Below are positions 49,527-58,762 of a DNA stretch of 64,000 nucleotides, piece after piece. The stretch lies in the NCBI GenBank assembly GCA_041390305.1, contig JAWKQE010000010.1, positions 124,001-188,000 on the forward strand, written 5' to 3'. The notes under the pieces were generated by a model that saw nothing but the letters and a program-made list of their open reading frames with translations, had not been told where the DNA came from and searched no databases. Source of the DNA: JACKCR01 sp041390305. GTDB lineage: Bacteria; Eisenbacteria; RBG-16-71-46; CAIMUX01. The position numbers and the translations under genes are program-made. Position 1 is the stretch's first letter, and each line of letters begins with the position of its first letter.

Positions 49527-52500
49527 TCACTCCAACCGAACCACGCGCAGTGTGCGCACGTGATCGTGGATCTCGAGCCGGACGAAGTAGACTCCCCCCG
49601 GAAGTGGACGTTGGCTCCCATCTCGGCCCGTCCATGTCACCTCAAATGGACCCGCTGCGCGTTCCGCATCGAGTAGACAACCGACTCGACGCCCCTGGAC
49701 GTCGAAGACTCCGAGGCGCACGTGGACTGCTTCGGGAAGCGCGAACCGGATCGAGGTGATCTCCGTGAACGGGTTCGGGCTCGCCGAGAGCGACAGCACG
49801 GCCGTCACCGGGTCCGGATCGACTCCGGACGGGGTCCCGCCGGTTCGGAAGTCCATCTCCGTCTCCCCGTTGAACGGCAGGTGGACCCACGGGCTCCGCG
49901 GGAAGTAGGGGCTCTTCCCTCCGACCCGGGCCCGCCAGTGATACGGCGTTCCCGCGTAGAGCCCCCCGATCGAACGTGCGATGTCGTAGTAGCTGCCGTC
50001 GGACGACGCCGGCGTGTTCGTGTCGTGCCAGCTGCCGACACCGTCTGCGACTCCATCGAACGACGTTCCGTGGGGCGCGAGTTCCCACTCGATCCGCACC
50101 TCTCCCCTGCCGGCCGGCGATCGTCCCCGTAGGCCGAGCCCGATCGCCGTCTCGGAGTTCGAGCGCCCGAGCGGAGCGATCACGTGGGAGAGTGTGCTCG
50201 TCGCCTGGCGGGGGTCGCGGGAGAGTCCGCGACTGTCGTTGCCGTAGTACACGAAGGACCGGCCTTCCTCGGTCTGCCCGTTCGTGTAGTCGTGCGCGCC
50301 GACGAGGATGTCCGAGTAGCCGTCGCCGTTCACGTCTCCGTTCCCGGCCACGCAGAAACCGAAGTTGCCGTTCGCCGCGCTCCCCTCGGCGATCCAACCC
50401 GCGGCCACCGGATACGGCCCATCGGCACTCCCGTACCAGAGGGCGACCATGCCGGCATCCACTCCGGGAGTCCCGTCGTTGTTCGGGCACCCGACGAGGA
50501 TGTCGCTGTAGCCGTCGCCGTTCACGTCCCCCGCACTACTGACGGAGGTTCCGTAGAGCGCGTCCTCCTGCTGGCGTCCCGACGCCCAGTCGGCGTTGTC
50601 CGGATTGCCGGGAACGGGTGCGGTCGGCGTGCCGTACCACAGATAGGCGGTGCCTCCGTTGAGTGTCGGATTGTCGTAGTAGGGGGCGCCGACCAAGATG
50701 TCGCTGTAGCCGTCGCCGTTCACATCTCCCGCGCTCGCCACGCTCGAACCGAGCCGCGCACTGGCCTGGTTCGCTTCCCCATACCAGTACGGAGCTCCGG
50801 CGGAGAGCCCGCTCGAGGAACCGGTGTAGAGGAACGCGAACCCTTCGAGGCTCTGCCCGCTCGTGAACCGAGACGCGCCGACGATCACGTCGCTGTAGCC
50901 GTCGCCGTTGAAGTCACCGGCGTGCGCGACGGACACTCCGAAGTATGCGCTCGACTGCGCACTGTCGCGGAACCAGTTGGACGTGGTCGAGAGTCCGCTC
51001 GCCGATCCGTGGTAGACCCAGGCGGCGCCTTCGTTCGACTGTCCGTTGTCGTAGAGATACGCCCCGACGATGAGGTCCGAGTACGCGTCGCCGTTGACGT
51101 TCCCCGCCGTCGATACGGACCAGCCGAGCTGCGCGCCGTCCTGTCCGCCGAACCGGGTCCAGTCCGCGTTCGTCGGGTTTCCGTAGGGAATCCCTCCGGG
51201 CGCACTCATCCAGACGAAGGCCGCTCCTTCGTCGGTGAAGGAGTTGTCGTAGCGCGGCGCTCCGATCACGACATCGTCGAGCCCGTCCCCGTTGACGTCG
51301 CCCGCGCTCGCGACGCAGCGACCGAACGACGAGCCGGCCTGGTTCGACTCCGCCCACCAGGCCGGGATGGCCGAGAGCCCCTGCGCCGTTCCGAGGAAGA
51401 GGAACGCCGCGCCCTCGTCCACCTGTCCGTTGTCGTAGCCGGTGGCGCCGACCAGTACGTCCGTCCGGCCGTCACCATCAACGTCACCCGCATATGCGAC
51501 GGAGATTCCGTAGGTGGCGTCCGTCTGGTTGCTCTCGGTGACCCAACCGGCGGTCTCCCTCGGCCCGTCCGGAGCGCCGTGATAGACGAACACCTTCCCG
51601 AGGTGGAGGCTCGTGCTGTAGTTCGGTGCGCCGACCAGGATGTCGCTGTAGCCGTCGCCATTGACGTCCCCGGCCGTAGCGAGGGCCGAGCCGAACTTCG
51701 CATCGAGGAGATCGCCGTCGGTCGTCCAGACCGGATCGAGCGAGAGTCCGGACCAGGAACCGAGGAAGAGGTGCACCTCTCCCCTGTCCTGCTCGATGTC
51801 CGTGTAGTAGCGCTGCGCGGTCACGAGCACGTCCGCGAAGCCATCTCCATTCACGTCTCCGGCGGTGGAGAGCTTGTAGCCCATCCATTCCTCTTCCGCG
51901 TTCCCGTCGATCGACCAATCGGGAGACGTCGACGGACCGAGGTTGCCGCCGAGGAAGAGCTCGACCCGCCCTTCTTCCAGATCCCCGCTGTTGTAGAGGT
52001 GTGCGCTCACGAGGAGATCCGCGTAGCCGTCACCGTTCACGTCGCCCGCACCTGCCACGCAGTCGCCGTAGTGCGCGCCCGTCTGGTTCGACTCGTGTGA
52101 CCAGGCCGAGGTTCCGTTGAGGCCCGTCGGTGAGCCGTAGTAGAGGAAAGCGCGCCCCTCGTCGATCTGGCCCGCGTCCCACCGCGAGGCACCGATGATG
52201 ACATCGTCGTAGCCGTTTCCGTTCACGTCGCCCGCGGCCGCGATGCACATGCCGAAGAACGCGCCCTCCTGTCCGCCCGCCTTCGACCAGGCCGGCGTGG
52301 TGGAGAGACCGGAACCGGAGCCGAGGAAGAGCCAGACCTTGCCTTCGCTCGGATACGTGTCCATGTAGCTGTGCGCGGAGACGAGGACGTCCGCGTAGCC
52401 GTCCGCGTTGACGTCACCGGCCATCGTCGCCATGTTGATCTGCGCGCTGTACTGACCACCCAAACGTTCCCAGGACGGGTCCGCCTCCGGCCCATCCTCC

Positions 52501-53678
52501 GAGCCCATCCAGAGCCAGGCCACGCCTTCGTCCATGAAGTCCTCGCCGTAGTACATCGCGACCGCGAGAACGTCGTCGTATCCATCGCCGTTCACGTCGC
52601 CCGCGGTGGCCACGTGGTAGCCGAGATAGGCGTTCGCCTGGTTCGCCTCCGCCGACCAGGCCGGACTCGCTTCCAGACCGTCGGAAGAGCCGAGGTAGAC
52701 CCAGACCCTACCTTCGTTGGCCTCTCCGTGGTCGTATCCGTTCGCACCGACGATGATGTCGCTGTACCCATCACCGTTCACGTCGCCGGCCGTCGAGGCG
52801 GAGTATCCGAGCCGCGCATCGGTCTGCGTACCCGACACCGTCCACGACGGCGTGGTGAGGATCGGGTCGATCACGCACGGATACATCGCCCCCGCATCGT
52901 CGACCAGGATGCGGAGGAAGTCGTCGCCGCACTCGAGGTGAGCCGGAAGCTCTCGGCCCGTCGCGTCGTACGCAAGGAGGCCGTCGTAGTCGAACGCGGT
53001 CTGCCCCGTCGCGTCCACGAACTCGACGCCCGCGGTGTCGCCGTGCAGCCGCGGAGTCAGATGTCCACCAAGAGCCCCCTCGAAACAGAGGAGTCCGTCT
53101 CCAGCCGGACGGTGTTCGATCGTGAATCCCTGCTCGATCCCACTTGGACGGTTCTCGTACCACTCCGTAAAGCCGTCCTGTGCGTACGAGACGCGGAAGC
53201 AGTCGACGATCGGCTCGCGTGACGCCACGAGGTCGAGCGACGCGATGCCATCGAACGAAGCGGTGCACGCGTCCTCATCCGGGAGGCGGCCCCACGCGCG
53301 CGTCCGCCACGACCAGGTCCAATCCGCTTCCATCGCCCGGCGCGGAAGGACGTCGATGCCTCCCTCCCGGAAGTAGGTGCGGAGATCCTGCGCGCGGTTC
53401 GGCGCCTGCAGGCCCTCCGCCGCCCTCGAAACGTCGTACTCCGACCGCGCGATCCGGTCGGTCACGGCTTCGTACCAGTCGGGCGGCACCGTCGGCCCGG
53501 CCAAACCCACCGAGGGAATCTCCGAGAGGGAAGCAAACGGGTCCGACCCGTCGGGTGCCCCCTGTCCGCTCGGAGAAGAGTCGAAGAGGAAAGGAATGAG
53601 GAAGAGAGCCAGAGCGGCGACGAGGGTCGCACTGACCGAGAATCCGTGACGCGCGATACCGACCGATCGATCGGACAT
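49527..53678 (-). CDS. Secreted FG-GAP repeat protein with FlgD-like C-terminal sorting-type domain
   Basis: A giant secreted protein of 1383 residues. ATG 53678 follows AGGAGGT and starts a signal peptide (FSVSATLVAALALFLIPFLF). About 270 residues of unrecognised sequence precede 14 FG-GAP (integrin-type) repeats, each with a calcium-binding-like GDVNGDGYSD loop. At seven blades per propeller, 14 repeats would make two beta-propellers. A fibronectin-like segment (PYHWRARVGGKSPYFPRSPW) and a terminal domain follow, starting LSASPNPFTEITSIRFALP and ending GGVYFVRLEIHDHVRTLRVV, as in FlgD-like / type IX-like sorting tails. It is probably exported and cell-surface attached or released. It stands alone, convergent with the CheW-CZB gene. 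Confidence 0.93.
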   Translation of the reverse strand: MSDRSVGIARHGFSVSATLVAALALFLIPFLFDSSPSGQGAPDGSDPFASLSEIPSVGLAGPTVPPDWYEAVTDRIARSEYDVSRAAEGLQAPNRAQDLRTYFREGGIDVLPRRAMEADWTWSWRTRAWGRLPDEDACTASFDGIASLDLVASREPIVDCFRVSYAQDGFTEWYENRPSGIEQGFTIEHRPAGDGLLCFEGALGGHLTPRLHGDTAGVEFVDATGQTAFDYDGLLAYDATGRELPAHLECGDDFLRILVDDAGAMYPCVIDPILTTPSWTVSGTQTDARLGYSASTAGDVNGDGYSDIIVGANGYDHGEANEGRVWVYLGSSDGLEASPAWSAEANQANAYLGYHVATAGDVNGDGYDDVLAVAMYYGEDFMDEGVAWLWMGSEDGPEADPSWERLGGQYSAQINMATMAGDVNADGYADVLVSAHSYMDTYPSEGKVWLFLGSGSGLSTTPAWSKAGGQEGAFFGMCIAAAGDVNGNGYDDVIIGASRWDAGQIDEGRAFLYYGSPTGLNGTSAWSHESNQTGAHYGDCVAGAGDVNGDGYADLLVSAHLYNSGDLEEGRVELFLGGNLGPSTSPDWSIDGNAEEEWMGYKLSTAGDVNGDGFADVLVTAQRYYTDIEQDRGEVHLFLGSWSGLSLDPVWTTDGDLLDAKFGSALATAGDVNGDGYSDILVGAPNYSTSLHLGKVFVYHGAPDGPRETAGWVTESNQTDATYGISVAYAGDVDGDGRTDVLVGATGYDNGQVDEGAAFLFLGTAQGLSAIPAWWAESNQAGSSFGRCVASAGDVNGDGLDDVVIGAPRYDNSFTDEGAAFVWMSAPGGIPYGNPTNADWTRFGGQDGAQLGWSVSTAGNVNGDAYSDLIVGAYLYDNGQSNEGAAWVYHGSASGLSTTSNWFRDSAQSSAYFGVSVAHAGDFNGDGYSDVIVGASRFTSGQSLEGFAFLYTGSSSGLSAGAPYWYGEANQASARLGSSVASAGDVNGDGYSDILVGAPYYDNPTLNGGTAYLWYGTPTAPVPGNPDNADWASGRQQEDALYGTSVSSAGDVNGDGYSDILVGCPNNDGTPGVDAGMVALWYGSADGPYPVAAGWIAEGSAANGNFGFCVAGNGDVNGDGYSDILVGAHDYTNGQTEEGRSFVYYGNDSRGLSRDPRQATSTLSHVIAPLGRSNSETAIGLGLRGRSPAGRGEVRIEWELAPHGTSFDGVADGVGSWHDTNTPASSDGSYYDIARSIGGLYAGTPYHWRARVGGKSPYFPRSPWVHLPFNGETEMDFRTGGTPSGVDPDPVTAVLSLSASPNPFTEITSIRFALPEAVHVRLGVFDVQGRRVGCLLDAERAAGPFEVTWTGRDGSQRPLPGGVYFVRLEIHDHVRTLRVVRLE
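50260..52830 (-). repeat. Fourteen tandem FG-GAP-coding repeats
   Basis: The DNA encodes 14 copies of a unit of about 60-65 codons, each with a loop of the GDVNGDG type and then a VLVGA-like strand. Variants include GDVNADGYAD, GNVNGDAYSD and GDFNGDGYSD. Two copies depart from the loop consensus by losing a residue that would bind calcium. Nucleotide identity between copies is high around the loop, so short-read assembly could misjudge copy number. Confidence 0.85.
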
Positions 53679-53821
53679 GGAACACCTCCTGTGCTCGGGT
53701 ACTGCCCCCGTCGGTTGACCTCGGGGACAGCCAGGAATCACAGGAGATTCTCGGTTCGTACACGGAGCGGATCCGGGGCGCGGGCACGGAACGCTCGGGG
53801 TGGAGCCGGAACGGGCGGAAC

Positions 53822-53893
53822 GGTGCCGGTGTCGGTGCCGATGCCGCTGCCGGCGCCGATGCCGATGCTGGTGCCGCTGCCGGCGCCGGTGCC
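53822..53893. repeat. Hexanucleotide repeat, 12 units
   Basis: Twelve imperfect six-base units of the GGTGCC/GATGCC/GCTGCC type run without a break just past the stop of the amidohydrolase-like gene (minus strand). In one minus-strand frame they would code for alternating Gly-x. They lie outside the annotated gene, so they are probably simple-sequence DNA, though a one-base change could append a Gly-rich tail to the enzyme. Confidence 0.7.
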
Positions 53894-53897
53894 GGAC

Positions 53898-54863
53898 TCA
53901 GCTCCGAGCCAGCAGCGCCTCCCGGAGCGATTCCGCGATCGGGCCCGCCATCCGCTTCGCGCGTTCCTCGGGTACGTGCATCTCCGCGAACGGAGTGAAC
54001 GGGTCCGCAAGGTAGTCACGACGCAGCTCGAGACAGAGCACCTGCCCCGGGTAGCGGTCTGCGTACCGGTAGGCCATCGTCGACGGATGGAGGCGGTAGG
54101 TGTCGTTCTCCGCCGTCGCGATGTCCAAGGCCTCGTAGCGTTTCCGGATCGCGTCGACCACGCTCCGCGGAGAGAGGTCACGCCCGTCCGGCGCGAGCGT
54201 GATCAGATCGACCGGCGGACGTACCGTCCAGGTCTCGTAGACGTCCGGCTCGTAGGCGGCACGGATCGCTCTTCCGATCCCTTCGTCGAAGTCGTCGATC
54301 TGGATGGAGCGGGGTGCATAGGTATGGGGCGCGAGTGCGATCCCACCTCCGCCACACACCCAGTCGAACGCCCGGTCCGCGACGTCGTGATAGCTCTGGT
54401 GGAGCGAGACGAGCAGTTCGACATCCTTCGGATCCCGCACGTACTCTGAGATCGCGGCATTGAGTTCCGTCCGCGCGGTGGCCGCCGAGCTGTCCTCGGC
54501 GACGCGGTTCGTGTCGATGAACGTGCGCGGAAGGAGGCAACGGATGACCAGGGCGAGGAGTGGCCGGCCACCGCCAGACGCGCCGCCCGCGCCCGCCACG
54601 ACCTGCCGTGCGACCTCGCGTCCATACTCCGGTGCACCGACGTCCGTGTTCACGTGGAAGAAGTCGACCAGATCCTCGGGCAGCGTCGGGGAGAGTCGCG
54701 CGCGGAGCCGACTGTAGTCCCGGGTTCGGGTGGCGCCGTGCGGGATCTCCACGAGCAGGTCGGGGGCGGATCCCGGCCAGTCCTCCAGGGTCTGCCCCTC
54801 GGGCAGGACCCACTCCAGCTCGCAGACGCCGTCTTTGGCCACGATCTCCTTGAGTGGCTGCAT
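53898..54863 (-). CDS. N-formylglutamate amidohydrolase-like enzyme
   Basis: A 321-residue protein of the N-formylglutamate amidohydrolase (FGase) superfamily, zinc hydrolases that act on N-acyl amino acids. Family-like motifs are PHGATRTRDY, HVNTDVGAPEYGREVA, FIDTNRVAED, LVSLHQSYHD and VLCLELRRDYLADPF, in the usual order, with conserved His and Glu that could bind metal. ATG 54863 has GGAGGAGGAG upstream. No signal peptide is evident, so it is probably cytoplasmic. No histidine-degradation gene is adjacent, so the substrate may not be formylglutamate. It is divergent from a secreted Ycf48-like gene. Confidence 0.82.
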   Translation of the reverse strand: MQPLKEIVAKDGVCELEWVLPEGQTLEDWPGSAPDLLVEIPHGATRTRDYSRLRARLSPTLPEDLVDFFHVNTDVGAPEYGREVARQVVAGAGGASGGGRPLLALVIRCLLPRTFIDTNRVAEDSSAATARTELNAAISEYVRDPKDVELLVSLHQSYHDVADRAFDWVCGGGGIALAPHTYAPRSIQIDDFDEGIGRAIRAAYEPDVYETWTVRPPVDLITLAPDGRDLSPRSVVDAIRKRYEALDIATAENDTYRLHPSTMAYRYADRYPGQVLCLELRRDYLADPFTPFAEMHVPEERAKRMAGPIAESLREALLARS

Positions 54864-55139
54864 CGTCTCCTCCTCCTTCTCCGGCCGGCCCCGGGCCGGC
54901 GCCCGGACGTCATGCCGCCGCTCACATTGGCGTCGGCCATGCCCCGTCCGTCCCCAGAGCCCGCTCCCTGGCCAGCTCCCGATCCTACCGCATCCACGCC
55001 GAACGTGCGTGCTCCGCTCTCGATCGGCGGAGCCCGGCGCGTATCAGCGGGCGTCCCCGAGCGACCTCCCCTTCGGGCCGATCGGACGGATCCGACGACG
55101 GCCGAAGAATCTGGACCGACCCCAGAAAGGCACCGTTTC

Positions 55140-56414
55140 GTGAACCGACGCAACCCGATCCCGGCCGCGGCAGCCCTCACCTGCACCCTGCTCCTCGCAT
55201 CGACCTGTCTGGCCGCCGGATGGGAGCTCCAGACCAGCGGCACGACCGTCGACCTCCACGGGGTCACGGCGAACCACAGCGACATCGACATCGCATGGGC
55301 CTGCGGCGACGACGGAACCATCCTCTACACCTCGAACGGCGGCGCGACCTGGGAAGAGCAGGACTCGGGAACCAGTGAGAACCTCTACGCGATCGCGTTC
55401 CAGGAGACCCAGTTCGGCCCCGTCATCGCGGTCGGCGCGAACGGCACGATCGTCCGCACGCAGGACGCGGGCGTGACGTGGGAAACGATCGCGAGCGGCA
55501 CCACGAACACGCTTCGCAGCATCTCGGACTTCTCGGGAATCGCGTGCGGAGACAACGGCACCGTCCTCCGGACTCCGGACGTCGGGCTCACCTGGACGCT
55601 CGACGATCTCGGCACGAACACGAACTTCTACGCCGCGACCGGCACCGGCGTCTGGCAGGTGGTGGGCGAAGGTGGTGCGCTCTACATCGGCACGTTCTCG
55701 TCACCCTGGAGCCCCCGCGATACGGGAACGACGGTGGATCTCCTCGCCATGCCGATGTTCTCCCCGAGCCGGCTCATCGTGGGAGGCGACGCCACGGTCC
55801 TCCGGTCCTCCGGATCGTGGCAGTTCAGTCCGGTCTGGTCTGGGGCGCCCGGTGCGCTCCGCGGCGTGCAGTACTCGCAGAACAACACCGCGAAGATCTA
55901 CGCCGTCGGCGATGGGGGCACGATCCTCAAGTCGACGAACGCAGGCGCGACCTGGAACACGCAGCAGACCGGCACGACGGAAGACCTCAACGCCACCTTC
56001 TTCTACCTCGACGACACGCGCGGTTGGGCGGTCGGAAACGGCGGCACCATCCTCAGGACGAACGACGGAGGAGGCCCACTCGTGCCGTCCGGTGTCGGCG
56101 AAGACGAGTCCGGTCCGCACGACCCGCACCACGCAGACTCCGGGGGGCTCCGCCCCACCGGCCCTCGACTGCGCGTCACTCCCCATCCCGCGGGCGACGA
56201 GGCGCACATCCGGTTCGCGCTCGCGACTCCGGGGAACGCCAGAGTCGACGTGTACGACCTCTCCGGGCGTCATGTCCTCGGCTGGTCACGCGGGGACCTC
56301 GGCGTGGGACTGCACGAGTCGAGCGTCTCCCTGCGCGGTCTTCCGTCGGGAACCTACGTCTACCGTCTCCACACACCGGACGGCGAAGACTCGGGCCGGT
56401 TGGTCCGTCGCTAG
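55140..56414 (+). CDS. Secreted Ycf48-like beta-propeller protein with C-terminal sorting-type domain
   Basis: A 424-residue secreted protein. GTG 55140 starts a signal peptide (AAAALTCTLLLASTCLA); AGAAAGG lies upstream. The body has about seven repeats of the Ycf48/BNR type, such as ACGDDGTILYTSNGGATWEE, VGANGTIVRTQDAGVTWET and VGNGGTILRTNDGG. The C-terminal 80 residues form a FlgD-like domain (LRVTPHPAGDEAHIRFAL, GLPSGTYVYRLHTPDG). In plants and cyanobacteria Ycf48 assists photosystem II, but in non-photosynthetic bacteria such propellers are common secreted proteins of unknown role. It shares its fold type and tail with the next gene. Confidence 0.9.
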   Translation: MNRRNPIPAAAALTCTLLLASTCLAAGWELQTSGTTVDLHGVTANHSDIDIAWACGDDGTILYTSNGGATWEEQDSGTSENLYAIAFQETQFGPVIAVGANGTIVRTQDAGVTWETIASGTTNTLRSISDFSGIACGDNGTVLRTPDVGLTWTLDDLGTNTNFYAATGTGVWQVVGEGGALYIGTFSSPWSPRDTGTTVDLLAMPMFSPSRLIVGGDATVLRSSGSWQFSPVWSGAPGALRGVQYSQNNTAKIYAVGDGGTILKSTNAGATWNTQQTGTTEDLNATFFYLDDTRGWAVGNGGTILRTNDGGGPLVPSGVGEDESGPHDPHHADSGGLRPTGPRLRVTPHPAGDEAHIRFALATPGNARVDVYDLSGRHVLGWSRGDLGVGLHESSVSLRGLPSGTYVYRLHTPDGEDSGRLVRR

Positions 56415-56425
56415 ACGGCAACTGT

Positions 56426-56456
56426 GTCGACTTTCTCCACACGGGGAGAGGTCGAC
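56426..56456 (+). terminator. Hairpin directly after the Ycf48-like gene
   Basis: GTCGAC (56426-56431) pairs with GTCGAC (56451-56456). Inside, TCTCC (56434-56438) pairs with GGAGA (56445-56449) around a six-base loop. The 11-pair interrupted stem starts 11 bases past the stop codon. There is no T-run, but position and strength suit a terminator or 3' end stabiliser. Confidence 0.45.
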
Positions 56457-56478
56457 CTGGAGAGCGCGCGGGAGTTCC

Positions 56479-56494
56479 TGAACGAGCTCGTTCA
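56479..56494. promoter_or_regulatory. 16-bp perfect palindrome between two secreted-protein genes
   Basis: TGAACGAGCTCGTTCA is a perfect 16-base palindrome in the 270-base gap before the BNR-like gene (start 56685). Its symmetry and length suit a dimeric regulator's operator, but no second copy was noticed and no regulator gene is adjacent. A cruciform or chance repeat is possible. Confidence 0.35.
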
Positions 56495-56684
56495 CGCCGA
56501 ACGCAAACCTCCTCGAGGACGGACCGAAGTCGGTCACACCGCGAACGGCCCCGGGTACCGCCAGAGGCGGAGGGCTCACTCGTGACTCGCCGCCCCGCAG
56601 AAGCCGACAAGCCTCCGACGCTCGACTGCGGCGACCACCCAACACCAACATCGCAAACCGAATCTCTGGCCAACGGAGGCCCAC

Positions 56685-58745
56685 GTGAAACTCACTCTTC
56701 TCTTGCTGCTCGTTCTCGCCATCCCTTCGACCGGCCACGCCCAATGGGTGCGGACTTCCGGACCGGAGGGTGGATACATCCACTCACTCGACGAACTGGG
56801 CGGACGGATCTTCGCGGGGACGGACAAGGACGGCCTCTACGTCTCCCACGACGCCGGTGCGAGCTGGGCTCCGAGCAACACAGGGATGGAGCACGCCGAC
56901 GCCCGTCGCGTGGTCAGGAAGTCCGGGACTCTCTTCGCCGCGACGAGCGATGGCGTGTACCGCTCCACGGACGACGGCGCGAGCTGGCTCCCCCCCTCCC
57001 CGGACTCCCCGATCAACGTCAAGGACCTCGCGGTCACGGACAACTACGTCTTCGCCGCGGCGGGAGGCGTGTACCGCTCTGACGACCTAGGCATGAGCTG
57101 GGAGCTGACCGATCTCTTCCAGGGCTCCTTCAACTGCATCGCGAACCACGGGGACATCCTCATCGCCGGCAATTCCTCGGATCTCCACCGGTCGACGAAC
57201 GAAGGAGACAGCTGGATCCGCCTCGCGGAGTTCGGGGCCAGGGTGAACTTCTCCGCCATCGCAAAGGCAGACACCTTCCTAGTCGGTCGAAACAGCGAGA
57301 TCCTCCGTTCCTACGACTCCGGAGCGACCTTCGAACGGATCCGCATTCCGTTCGACGTGACCGTCTCCAACATCTACGACCTCGACATCGTGGGACCCAA
57401 GTTCTACGCCGCGACTTCCTACGACGGCGTCTACGAGTCCACCGATCAGGGAATGCACTGGTCCCCGATTCCCACCGGGATGGGCCCGAAGGACGCGCAG
57501 GCGATCACACACCTCGGCGACGTCCTCGTCGCGGGCACGCACTACTCCGGCCTCTATCGGTCGTCGAACGCGGGGCAGCAGTGGGTACATGCGAACGAGG
57601 GGCTCGCACCCGGAGGAGCGATCGACGAGATGCTGGTCGACGGCGAGACCGTCTACGCAGGTACCCGGGACGGACTCCATGTCTCGTACGACAACGGCTA
57701 TCGCTGGACCAAGCTCGCGGGAGGTTCCGAGATGGTCGACTACGGAACCATCTCGGGGATCGCCGTCCTGGAAGGCGATCTCTTCGTCAGTGCGAGGATC
57801 CAGTACGACACCACGATCTTCCGGCGGGACGGCGACGTCTGGACGCATGCGGACCAAGGCCTTCCCGATCTCGACTTCATCTTCGGACTCACCGCGAGCG
57901 GGAACAACCTCATCGCCGGAACCAGTAACGGTATCTTCTACTCGTCGGACCACGGCGAGAGCTGGCAGAGACCGCAGATCCCGACGAACGGAGGCGTCGA
58001 CGAGATCTACGCAGCCGGGAACGGATCCGTCTACGCCATCCTCACCAACGACGGGATCTACCGGTCCCAGAACGACGGTCTCACCTGGCAGCCGGTGCTC
58101 GGCCAGACGGGACTCGTCGGACTCTCGGCCTGCGGAAACTTCGTCTACGCGTCCCAGTTCCACACCGGCGTCTGGATCTCCACGGACGGCGGCGATTCCT
58201 GGGGGCTCACGGGGTTCGGAGACAGCGCGTTCGACGCGCAGTGCGTCGGAAACGGACAGGTCCTCGTCGCCACCGCGATCGAGGGTGCGCGCATCTTCAT
58301 CTCGAACGACTCCGGCGGGCACTTCTTCGCCTTCTCGCAGGGACTCTCGCCGAACACCACCGCGCTCCAGTTCACCGCGAACGACTCCTACATGTTCGCG
58401 GGCTCGGCCCACTCGGGCGTGTGGCGGCGCGCTCGACCCGGAGTCTCCGATGCCGCACCACAGACGGCGGACCTCGTGGAACCGACGCTGCGGAACTATC
58501 CGAATCCGTTCGAGCGGACGACGAGGATCCGCTTCGACCTTCCCAAAAGTGGCAACGCGCGTCTCAGTGTCTACGACGTGGCGGGAAGGCAGCTCGGCGT
58601 GTTGTTCGACGGCGAGGCGTCCGCCGGAAGCCACGAAGTGGAGTTCTCGGGAGAGGACCTTCCGACAGGACTCTACCTCTACCGTCTCGATACGGACGGC
58701 CGGAGTGAGGTCGGACGGATGATTCGGGTGGAGCGCACGCGCTGA
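56685..58745 (+). CDS. Secreted BNR-repeat beta-propeller protein with C-terminal sorting-type domain
   Basis: A 686-residue secreted protein. GTG 56685 follows GGAGG (56675-56679). A signal peptide (LTLLLLLVLAIPSTGHA) is cleaved before QWVRTSG. The body has many sialidase-like (BNR, Asp-box) repeats: SHDAGASWAPS, STDDGASWLPP, STDQGMHWSP, SSDHGESWQR and STDGGDSWGL. The C-terminal 80 residues (LRNYPNPFERTTRIRFDLP, LPTGLYLYRLDTDG) match the FlgD-like / type IX-like tail. It is probably a surface or released propeller; catalytic sialidase residues were not recognised. It ends 17 bases from the convergent sigma factor gene. Confidence 0.92.
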   Translation: MKLTLLLLLVLAIPSTGHAQWVRTSGPEGGYIHSLDELGGRIFAGTDKDGLYVSHDAGASWAPSNTGMEHADARRVVRKSGTLFAATSDGVYRSTDDGASWLPPSPDSPINVKDLAVTDNYVFAAAGGVYRSDDLGMSWELTDLFQGSFNCIANHGDILIAGNSSDLHRSTNEGDSWIRLAEFGARVNFSAIAKADTFLVGRNSEILRSYDSGATFERIRIPFDVTVSNIYDLDIVGPKFYAATSYDGVYESTDQGMHWSPIPTGMGPKDAQAITHLGDVLVAGTHYSGLYRSSNAGQQWVHANEGLAPGGAIDEMLVDGETVYAGTRDGLHVSYDNGYRWTKLAGGSEMVDYGTISGIAVLEGDLFVSARIQYDTTIFRRDGDVWTHADQGLPDLDFIFGLTASGNNLIAGTSNGIFYSSDHGESWQRPQIPTNGGVDEIYAAGNGSVYAILTNDGIYRSQNDGLTWQPVLGQTGLVGLSACGNFVYASQFHTGVWISTDGGDSWGLTGFGDSAFDAQCVGNGQVLVATAIEGARIFISNDSGGHFFAFSQGLSPNTTALQFTANDSYMFAGSAHSGVWRRARPGVSDAAPQTADLVEPTLRNYPNPFERTTRIRFDLPKSGNARLSVYDVAGRQLGVLFDGEASAGSHEVEFSGEDLPTGLYLYRLDTDGRSEVGRMIRVERTR

Positions 58746-58762
58746 CCGGAACGCCAGGCCCC

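Noticed and set aside
49268..49621. A 117-codon minus-strand gene overlapping the end of the FG-GAP gene
   Set aside because: It has no ribosome site, mixed composition and no motif, and it overlaps the well-supported C-terminal domain of the FG-GAP protein.
50184..52100. Plus-strand open frame of 638 codons opposite the FG-GAP repeats
   Set aside because: Its repetitive translation is a shadow of the tandem FG-GAP units on the minus strand.
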